Source of the DNA: Brugia malayi
Taxonomy: Eukaryota; Nematoda; Chromadorea; Rhabditida; Onchocercidae
Assembly (NCBI RefSeq): GCF_000002995.4
Contig: NW_025062475.1
Location: 4,378,528 to 4,442,527 of the forward strand
DNA: 64,000 bases
Direction of reading: 5' to 3'
How positions within the stretch are numbered: position 1 is the stretch's first letter; every line of letters begins with the position of its first letter. Shown here in pieces: positions 50,922 through 61,023 of the stretch. The notes under the pieces were generated by a model that worked only from the letters and a program-made list of their open reading frames with translations, searched no databases and was not told the origin of the DNA. The position numbers and the translations under genes were made by a program.

Positions 50922-53164
50922 ATGTTGCATGTTTTATTACTATTTCTTTTCAATTTCCCCGGTATATTTGGTGCGCTTGGTGGCTTAATCGGTCGAACGC
51001 AAAGTGCGGGTATTGAAGGTACCCTTATGTGTGATGGAAAACCACTTGGTGGTGTTCTTATCAAATTATATGATGATGATAGAGGTTTGTTATCAATCTT
51101 TTCCAGCTTCTAACTTTTCATCTTTTTTCGTTATTTAAGTATGAAATTTCTTCATAGCATTAAATTTGTTTATAATGCTTTTAGATATTCTATTAATTTG
51201 ATTTTATGGCACAGTATCTTTTATCTATCTTTGCTTACGACTGTAGAATTAATAAAAATGATAACGATAATAAGAATAATCAATTTTTCGTCATATTGGT
51301 CAACTTGATTATGATTATTATTTATTACGGAAGAAAAAAAAGAATGAAAATGGGAGATTTTATTTACCATAAAATGGAAGTTTTGAGGAATTTAATTTGC
51401 TCAATTAATTTGTTACCAAAATAAATATAAAAGATTTGATGGAGCATTTGTATGGCTTAGCAATTTATATTTTGTTTACATTAATAAAATCACCAGAAAT
51501 ATTAATAATGAAAAATTATAAATGAATTTTTATTTCTTTGTTTTCTACAATATTTATTAAATGTTAAGAAAAATTCACTATTGTTTGAATGAATTTATTT
51601 TTTGAGATTAATTTATTGTATGAAGAATATTTCAGTATTGCATGCACATAAATTTGTTTCGATTGATACTTAAATTTTAGATATTAAAATTTTTTGATTT
51701 TACCAGTAATTGAAATGTATGGATTACCAATAGAATTATCTTCGTTTATTTTCTTAAATTATGATTTGATCAATGATTTAATAATTGATTTTTTCATTTT
51801 CATTCTTGTTATACATTTCAAATCATGATAAATAAGTAAAATGTTTGGCATGAACTGTATGAATGATTAAGAAGTATGGATGTTAAATTAATAATCATTT
51901 GCTTGCTAGCACTGATATTTGTAGGTACTGATACAGACGATCTAATGGCAAAAGGTAGGACAGATAGTAAAGGTCATTTTCGTATTTCGGGTTATACCAA
52001 TGAAGTGTCAACAATTGATCCGAAACTTAACATTTATCATGATTGTAACGATAATTGGATTGTAATAGTTTCATTTATTTTTAAATTTTTTTTTATATTT
52101 TTAGGTTTACCTCAAATATTTTCAAAAAAGCAGAAATGATATTTGGTCAGATAGATTGGATTTGATAATATTTTTGTAAATAAATATAGATATGCTTGCA
52201 TTTTTATTTCTTTATTATTATTATTTCGTACTATTTATTTTTCTTTTCATCATTTGCTTCCTTTTTTTCTATTAAATTTTAAGTTTTGTCAATTTTTGTA
52301 CTCAAATTTTATTTTCATCAAATTTTCATATTTTTTATTTTATCAATCTTCTCAAAGAAAAAAAGTTTTTTCCCACGTTATTACATTAATTTTTTTTTTT
52401 TTTGTTTTTTGGAGAGGAAATTGCAATTTTTTATGGTAGTTTATTAATCATTAGTGGAGAATGAAATTTTAATATTGAAGCTTAAGCTTACTTCGATTAT
52501 AAGTTAAAATTTTATGCCTTTCTTATCTTTATTCAATAATCGTAAGAGTTTAATCAAAATTTAATTTATAAATTGCAGATTAATCCGTCTAAAAAATGTC
52601 TTCTGATACTTTCACTGTTTGTTTTTACTATGATGTAGTGTTTTATTTTATTTTTTTTTTATTCATACTTTATTTAAATTAGCGTTTAACTTAAAAGTTT
52701 TCGAATCAGTTCAATGTTTTGTATTCAAATTAAATTGCTATGCAATCAAAATAAATTACACTAAAATTGAAAAATTTTGCAAAAAAAAAAGAAATTAAAT
52801 TTTTTCAAATAAGCAACAAAGTTTTAACTATTTATCTTCATTCATTAATTAATTGTTAAATTTTTTAACGATTACTTATAATTTCTGCATGATAAATTAA
52901 TGAATTACATAACAAAAAACAATTGTTTAGTTCTAATTTATTTTATATAATATTATGGAATTTATAACATTAAATGTTTTATACCTATTTTTTTACTTTG
53001 TAATATTAAGTTTCATTTTTTTTCAGCCTTGCCAACGTAAAATTAGCATAATGATACCTGATAGCTATATTAGCAGTGGAAAAGCACCAAAACAATTCTA
53101 TAATGCTGGAAATATTGAACTTTCGGGTAAATTCAAAGGTGAAACACGTGACTGTATCCACTAA
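50922..53164 (+). CDS. Transthyretin-like (TTR) family secreted protein, copy A, 145 aa
   Basis: Nematode TTR-52-type proteins are small, secreted, beta-sandwich proteins related to transthyretin; members act extracellularly, and some are abundant in filarial secretions. Exons 50922-51084, 51925-52061 and 53027-53164 join in phase. A signal peptide (MLHVLLLFLFNFPGIFG) precedes the family start GGLIGRTQSAGIEGTLMCDG; next come KLYDDDRGTDTDDL, IDPKLNIYHDCND and PCQRKISIMIPD, ending in GETRDCIH. Four cysteines are at the conserved places (TLMC, YHDC, PC, RDC). The ATTGTAG acceptor four bases before ATG suggests trans-splicing. Its two introns (840 and 965 nt) are the longest of the three copies. 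It is the most diverged copy in exon 2, with KGRTDSKGHF in place of GET. Confidence 0.93.
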
Positions 53165-56013
53165 AATTTTTCTTTTGAAATCTGTAAATTGTTTATAGCA
53201 TTTTTTAATTTTTGTCATATGAAATTTCTCTTTTTGTTGAATTTTTTGAAAATGTTTTGTTTAATGTGCAAAAAAAAAAGATTTTTTCCTTTGTTTTCGT
53301 GTTTTTGTTACTAAACGATAGAATTGAGTAAACCTTAATTTCTTTAATCATTTTTTAATTCTTTAATTAATCAATCATTTAATCGATTTGCTTTTTCATG
53401 TTCATTGATCAATTTAAAATTTTAATTTGGTTAATTTAATCTTATCTAATTTTTACATTATATTTTAATTAATTTAAATTGCAATGGATCACATTTTACT
53501 TTCTAACATTTATTATTATTATTTTAAATTCATTCATATGCCGTTGAATTTTCAATCTTTTATTACATTTTTGAAATATATGAACAATATTAGTCATAAC
53601 TTTTTGCACAAATTTTTATTACTAACAATTGAAAAAACTTCAAATTTCTTACTTTATTCCTTATTTTTCACAAAATTTTTTGCATTTTACTAACCAATCC
53701 TTTCCGATTATTGTAATTGTCTTATTTCGATCACTTAATATATCATTTATTTAATTTTTTTTTCTTGATTGTTTACATTTAGTGACAGATGCAAAAATGA
53801 ATTTTTACATATATACAATTAAATATGAATTTTATTAAATTATTCTACAAACTTATTGAAAGATTTCAAAAAGCGTACAATAAATATAAATAATTTACAT
53901 TTTAGTTCGGATTTAGTAAAATTTAAAAATTCAACACATTGTGGAAGTTAGCAAAAAATTTTATGTCAATAATTAAATCATAATTAGAAATACGAAAAAA
54001 AGAAAGAAAACAACTTTTTTTAGCTACAAAATATTTTAAAAAAAAAAGGAAAAAAAAAATGATATAATTAATTTTGCCCTAATCTAATGTTAATTATTTA
54101 ACAAATATTATTTTATTAGCTCAGTTTTTTTTAATATTTACATGTTTACGATATTAGCAAGCAAATTTTCGAAAAATTTAATGAAAAATAATTTTAACAA
54201 ATAAACAAATTATAACATTTGTTAAATAACAACTCTCTTCATCTCATTTTTATCATCTATTGCTTCAACTTTCTTAATGTATAATTTTACTTCAATAATT
54301 CAGAAGGAGAGAGAGAGAGTAAAAAAATAGGAGCAAGAAAAGAAAGAAAGAAAAAAGAAAACATAGTTTAAGTTATTTTTCATTGCAAATTGAATAAAAT
54401 TTTAGTTTGAAAACTTTAATTTGGTAAATTATGTAAACAATACTAATTATTAATCACGCAGCTATTTTTCTTTCATTCTTATTCAAATAAATAAAATTCA
54501 AAAATAAAAGAAAAAAGATATAAACAATTTCAAATAAGTTTTATTCAGTTATTACTTAATTTGGTTAGTTAAAAATTTAATTAGTTTAATTTGAATAATA
54601 AGACATTTCTTAATAAACAGACTAAATTTAATCATTACTAATCCTCAACTTTCATTTTCTAATCATAAGCAAAAAAAAAAAAGGAAAATACATGAAATAA
54701 CATTTGGAAATATAAATTATATTATAATTTTTCACATTGTTGAAAGTCTTATAGTTATAAATTATTTTATTTTACATGTTGATTGATGCTTTTTAATTAT
54801 AAATTACTTTATTTATACATATTATTTAAAATCTCATATTTTTTTTCTTTTTTTGTCCACAGATCATTTAGAAATCTATTTATGAATTAATTAGTTTTAG
54901 ATATTATTTCAAAATTTATAATTCTTTAATTTCGAATTAATTTTAGCTATTATATGGAGCTAAACTGAATGTTAACGAAAAGGAAACGATTAAATAATGT
55001 ATAATTAGAAATTGTGCTCTTTGATTGATTATCAAATCAACAAGATCGAAACTTTTGCTCTAGTAGCATTCGTTTATCTTTTCGAAACTCTCATCATTTT
55101 AACTTTATTGCTTCATCTTTCTAATGTTTTCCACACTAATATATTTTGTGATTTTTCTTATTCGCTTATTAGTCAATTACTTAAAGTGTTATTAGCACAG
55201 CTAATTTTATTGACATTATTTAATAAGTAATTACTTTTCATTATCAATAATTTATTATGAATTAGTGAGACAGAGACAAAAAAAAAGGAAATAAAAAATT
55301 TTTTGTTTTCGATTAACATTTCAATATAAAAATATAAGCAAAAATCATATTATCGTTGAAAGAATCGGAAATTAAATTTATTTATTATGATTAAAAAAAA
55401 TCGTTTTTGTTTCAGTTAGTTAATAATATTTAATAGAAAAACGATGTAAAATAAATTATGACATAAATTATTATAATTCATCTGATAAATTAACAACATT
55501 AATGAGAATTTTTTTTTTATACTCAAAATGACAGAAAATTTTTAATTTATCAAAAACAAAAATAAAAACAAAAATGAAAAAAAAAAACAGTGAGCATAAA
55601 ATTAAGATGGATTAATTCATTGTACTATTCATACAAATATTTTAAAAGTTTTTTGAAATATTAAAATTAACAAATGGAATTTACAAACTGGAAATTTTGG
55701 ATAGATCAACACGAGGCAATTTTCGCTCATATTTTTATTTAAGTAATGAAATAAATTATAATGTAAGATGATTTATTTATCAGCTTATTATAACAAAATG
55801 TTTGCTATTTTTTTTCTTAAATAATTTGCTACTTGTATATAGGTGATAGGCTAATTAAAAGACATTTAGTTAATTAAGAAAAAATTAATTAATTAATTAA
55901 GAAAAATTAGCTGATTAAGTAATGAAAAATTAGTTAATCAGTTAATTAGAGGAAAATTTAGTTGAAAAATTGAATTATGACCGATTTGTTACCAGAAATT
56001 CTGCTGAAAGATT
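53165..56013. other. Spacer between TTR copies A and B
   Basis: 2.8 kb of AT-rich DNA with a GA-rich stretch at about 54305-54360 and an ATTA/TTAA-rich stretch at about 55860-55960. Frames at 53484-53693 and 55012-55230 are hydrophobic and Ile/Leu/Phe-rich without splice context. The spacing is too wide for a nematode operon, so each TTR gene probably has its own promoter. Confidence 0.5.
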
Positions 56014-57056
56014 ATGATACGACAAATTTTGCTATTGACAACATTTCTAATACCATCAATCTATGGAGCAGTTGGTGGTTTAGTTGGACGAACACAAGCT
56101 GCAGGTGCTAAAGGTTACCTGACCTGTAATGGACGACCTGAAAGTGGTGTACTAATTAAGCTGTACGATGATGACAGAGGTAACAGTCTAGCAAATGAAA
56201 AGATATGTATTAAGAGAAAATTAGTAAATTATTTAAAAAGGAATTAGTAAATCTCTTTTAATATCTCATCAAAACGTAAACAACAAACAAATATATATTG
56301 AATCTTACAGTAATATTATTTGGCAGCATAATTTTCTAGATAATGAATTAAATCTTTGGAAACAATAGTAATACCATGTATTAATTTAAATTGAAAAGAT
56401 AACATTAACTTTGTTTGTTTATTATTTATATTTATTTGCAATAATTTTTACAGGTTTGGATTTTGATGATTTTATGGGTGAAACCATTACCGACTCACGT
56501 GGATTTTTTGAAATTACTGGAAGTAATGCTGAAATGACACCAATTGATCCTAAAATAAACATTTACCATGACTGTAATGATGGTTGGTGGGTATGTATTA
56601 AATTATCAATTTTGTAAATTTATTAAATCATACAAAAAAAAAGACAAAGAATTAGATACAGTATTTTTGGTTGAAGAATTTCTTTCAATGAAGAAAGAAA
56701 ACGATTTAGAAATTTGAGATTTTTAAAAAATAATGTTTCTTTTTTGAAAAATCTGAAATTAAAAAAAAAAGATGTGCAGTTATTTATTTAAAGTTTTATA
56801 ATATATATTTTGCGACGAAAAAAGAGGGAAAAATTCAATTTTTTTCCTTTTTTTTCTGGTTTAAGATGATTAGTGATAATAAAAAAATGATAAGATAAGG
56901 TGAAATAAGGTGTTGCAGCCTTGTCAACGCAAAATCAGTATTATGATACCGGATGAGTATATTGCTATTGGTAATGTACCAACAAAACTTTATGACATTG
57001 GAACAATTGAGTTGGCAGGTGAATACAGCGGTGAAACACGTGATTGCATACATTAG
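56014..57056 (+). CDS. Transthyretin-like (TTR) family secreted protein, copy B, 146 aa
   Basis: Exons 56014-56179, 56454-56590 and 56919-57056. Signal peptide MIRQILLLTTFLIPSIYG, then AVGGLVGRTQAAGAKGYL, KLYDDDRGLDFDDFMGE, IDPKINIYHDCNDGWW and PCQRKISIMIPDEY, ending GETRDCIH. Exon 1 is one codon longer than in A and C; exons 2 and 3 have exactly the same lengths (137 and 138 nt). Both introns are short (274 and 328 nt) with standard GT donors. Unlike A and C it ends in TAG. Same domain and expected extracellular role as copy A. Confidence 0.94.
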
Positions 57057-59149
57057 AATGTCGATTGTATCATTATCATTTTAATCATATCATTTATTAG
57101 ATTACTGTTGTAATGATATGATAAAATGAAAGGATTGAGAGAGAGGGAGAGAAAGAAAGAAAGAAGTGGATCATTTTATTTTTCAATTGTATGAATTAAT
57201 TCCATTTGATTTTCCACTGAAGAATAGACCAAAAAATATTCATTCACATTTTATGTAAAAAGTTTGTTCATTTGATATTTTTTGGTAAAATAATAAATTA
57301 AAGGATTGGAAAAAAGTTTTTTCCAATGAATTATTTGGAAAAAGGAAGAAAAAAGCTTTTTTTATTATTAAAAAGATAAACTATTCAAAAATAAAATTTT
57401 GACAAAAACATTTTCAACAAAATTTATAATTTTATGAACTAATTGAACAAAAAATAAAGAAATAAATTTGAGAAAATATGCTGAATAATTTTTAATTAAA
57501 ATATGAAGATAAATTTGATATTTATGAATTTAATTAATATACAAATGATAAGGAAAAAAGGATAAAATTCAGTATTGCTAAATTTAGCATTTTTTATTTC
57601 AACAAATTTAAAACCAAAAAAGGAATAGAAAATGGATGCAAGGAAAAATGAAAAGTATGGAAATATAATTCGTGACGGCATTTCATATATTTGTTTGAAT
57701 ATGTTCTACCATTAAACATTTATTTTGAGTAAATCGATAATGGAAATAAAATATTTATTGCATTAATATTTTCTTTTATATCATATTATTAAAAACTTAA
57801 ACAATGAATTGTGATTAACCTGCAAAAAATAAATTCAAAAAGTCATATGCAAATCCAAAATTCTTACAATTTGGTTATAATTTTACTGCTGAAAACATTA
57901 TTTGACAAATTTTTTATTAATCAATCCCTTTTTTTGTTAAATATAATTTAGTAATTATATGGTTAATAGATATAAAAACATCGCATAGAAGTTTGGAATT
58001 AATTTTAGGTTTTAATCAAATTTTACAATTTTAGTCTGTTTTCAGCAGAAATACATGAGAATCATTGAAGTGAGTTATTCGTACTTATAGATAAGTTCAA
58101 TTTATTGCAGCAAACAAATTGGGTAATCATCATGATCATAATTAATGATACAATATTGTATTATTATTATTATTATTGTTATTATTACTACTATTATTAT
58201 TATTATCATTATTATTATCAATCATTATTATTGCAATTATTAAATATTATCATTATCGCTTTTATTATTGTCATTTTTTTTGTTGTCTTGTTATTATTAC
58301 TAATAATGAATGATTGTATCATAATAATAGATTAATATCACTGTAAAGGACCTTGTTTGTCATCATTGACGATCCGATCATTTCATCAATGCATTCTCTC
58401 TAATATATAAAGGGTAAGTTACGTGGTATGACTGTTTGTGGAACAACTGTTGTTATGTGATTCAAAATTTGAAATGCTCGCAATGTTCATTTATCAAATT
58501 GTATGAGCAACAGCCATCTCTTACGTTAACTCTCTTTTCAACTGTTTCTCCAATTTCTTATATTTTTAATGTTATCATGTTAAGTTCAAATTTTGATAGC
58601 TATTCTTAACATTAATATATTAAAATTGAAATATTTTTGAAACCTTTTTTTCGTATTTATTAATATTCAATTTAATGATGAACAGTAATGGAGATTGTTT
58701 ACTTTGAATGTTAACAAAAAAATGTAGTTATTTTTATTTTTCGTTACTATTTTTTGAAAAATTCTTTTTTTTAACTTTTAAATTTAAACTTTTTATTTTA
58801 ACAGCTAAAAAATTTTTAATTTAAAAAAAACTAGTATAAAAATTGTGAATCTTTTTTTTTAATTAATTAGTCGCATGTCATATAATATGCCATTTTTGTT
58901 AAGGACTTTCAAACGATTTGATATCTCTTTTCTCTTTTTCTTAAAAAAGTTTTTTTTTTTTTTTTTTTTTTTTCATTTATCAAATCCTTTTATAGCTATC
59001 ACATTACAAAATGCTTTCCATTCATTCTTTCCAAAAGTAATATTAGAACTGTAGCAAACTTTTGTATTAAAAAATCTACTAACTTAATGGTACACAATCC
59101 AACAAATTTTAATATTTAGTGAAAAAAAAAAAAAAAAAAGAAATTTCAG
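57057..59149. other. Spacer between TTR copies B and C
   Basis: AT-rich spacer holding a GA stretch at about 57138-57166, a TTA microsatellite at about 58159-58230 and a T run at about 58950-58973. No supported gene. Confidence 0.55.
58159..58230. repeat. TTA trinucleotide microsatellite
   Basis: Imperfect ATT/TTA repeat that produces a Tyr- and Ile-rich open frame (58105-58335), which is an artefact. Confidence 0.9.
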
Positions 59150-60320
59150 ATGTTCCGTTTATTATTATTATTAATAATCAGTTTGCCGATTGTATTTTGT
59201 GCGTTTGGTGGCTTAGTTGGACGTGTACAAAGCACCGGTGTTCGAGGTACATTAATGTGCAACGGACGACCTGCACCTCGGGTACTTATCAAATTATACG
59301 ATGATGACAGAGGTTAGTGCAACTTATCAAATTAAACGATGATTATAGAGACTAGTTCACCGAGTTCAGAATACCAACAAGATTCAGCCTACTAAGTATG
59401 CCAAAAAAAAAGTATTGGAATGAATGAAAAATTCTATTTGTTATAATTGCTTCGAATATATATATGCTCCTAGTAATCCTACGATTTGTAAAATCCTACT
59501 TGATGAATTTCATCATCCAATGATATTGTTATTGTCAAAAAAAAAAATTAAATTAAATTACTTAGTGCAAGAAAATACCAGTTCCCATTTATCTTTCATT
59601 TGAAATCACGAAGAGAACTTTTTTCCAAATCATACTTTTAATTACTACCATTTTGTAATGGAAACAAAATGCACACCAATTGCAAATCAACAAATCATTT
59701 GAGAGTACTAATCACTGGAGAGATCAATCGGTGAATATAATTTAAGATGTAAAATGTTGAAAGCTATAAAATTAGTATTTTAACCAAAAAAAAGAAATGA
59801 AAAACATTTCAGGAATTGATATGGATGATTTCATGGGTGAAACAAAATCTGATTCGCAAGGAAATTTCGAGCTCTCCGGCTACATACATGAAATGTCACC
59901 AATTGATCCGAAATTCAACATTTACCATGACTGCAATGATGGAATTAAGGCAATGGAATTATTTCATTTGCACAATTAAAATCTTAGTTTATAAGATTTG
60001 AAAAATTAAGAGATAAAAATCCACAAATCAGTAACGAACCACCTTTTCTTAACTTTTAGTAAAATCATTTCACTCATGAATTAATGTCGGAAATTATATT
60101 TAAAGATGCCATTTTTTCCCAAAAGAACCTTACTTCAAATTTCCTATTTTCCTCTAAATTTCATTTTCACTTAATATTTTAGCCATGCCAGAGAAAAATC
60201 AGCATTATGATACCAGATGGTTATATCACAGAAGCAAAAACACCACGGAAATGGTATAATGCGGGTACAATTGAATTAGCTGGCAAATTTGCTGGAGAAA
60301 CTCGCGATTGTATACATTAA
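59150..60320 (+). CDS. Transthyretin-like (TTR) family secreted protein, copy C, 145 aa
   Basis: Exons 59150-59312, 59813-59949 and 60183-60320. The ATG follows an AATTTCAG acceptor directly, as for a trans-spliced start. Signal peptide MFRLLLLLIISLPIVFC, then AFGGLVGRVQSTGVRGTL, KLYDDDRGIDMDDFMGE, IDPKFNIYHDCNDGI and PCQRKISIMIPDGY, ending GETRDCIH. No GT donor exists at the end of exon 2; the only site that keeps frame and the 137-nt exon length of A and B is AAG|GCAATG, a GC-AG intron. Reading on past it reaches a stop at 59979 and would lose the last third of the domain. Otherwise the copy is intact and looks functional. Confidence 0.92.
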
Positions 60321-61023
60321 GAAAACACTGATGCGTGTTATGATGTTACATTAAGTGAAATAATTCATTCAAATTTGAATTTTGAGAACAACTTGTGACA
60401 TTTTGGAATAACTAACAACAGTGGTAGTAGTGGCCATTATTTCACCGTTGTCCACCAAGAAATATGAAGTATCCATTAATTTACATTTTCAAATATAATC
60501 TTATGAATCCAATTTAATGTATTATGATTTTAAATGAATATTTCCCTTGTAACAATATGAGGAAAATTAATGAATACATTATCAAATTCATCTGTTACAA
60601 TATGCAGGTGATCAACCTAACAACCATCGACTTAATAAACTACTGAACGCAGAAATCCAATAATCGCGATATAATGACCGACAAAATGTAATCTGATGAC
60701 TTGCTAAACAAAATAATTTCAATGATCTATCCAAAATTTATCAATATAAACATCGAAACGAACAATACGACAAATAAAACTTTATATCAATTCATAAAAA
60801 CATTACACAATTCATTTCAAACAATAAAAAAAGGGATTTGCCAAAGCTGTATTGCGTTATGAACTAAACTTACCGTGATCAAGAAGCTCTGCTGCGCAAT
60901 CAGAGAACCATTAAAATGACTTGCTTTGAATGGCCTAATAAATGACTTGATGAACACTTCAGATTCACAAAAAAAGAAAATAAAAAAGGAAAACGAAAAG
61001 CCTTGCTCAAATTATCCGGTAAC
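60321..61023. other. Spacer between convergent TTR-C and U1-70K
   Basis: 3' flanks of two convergent genes; an AATAAA on the + strand lies at about 60773. No coding content seen. Confidence 0.55.

Noticed and set aside
58105..58335. Tyr- and Ile-rich 76-codon frame
   Set aside because: Pure translation of the TTA microsatellite between TTR copies B and C.
50922..60320. TTR array as a nematode operon
   Set aside because: Spacers of 2.1-2.8 kb far exceed usual operon spacing of a few hundred bases; separate promoters are more likely.
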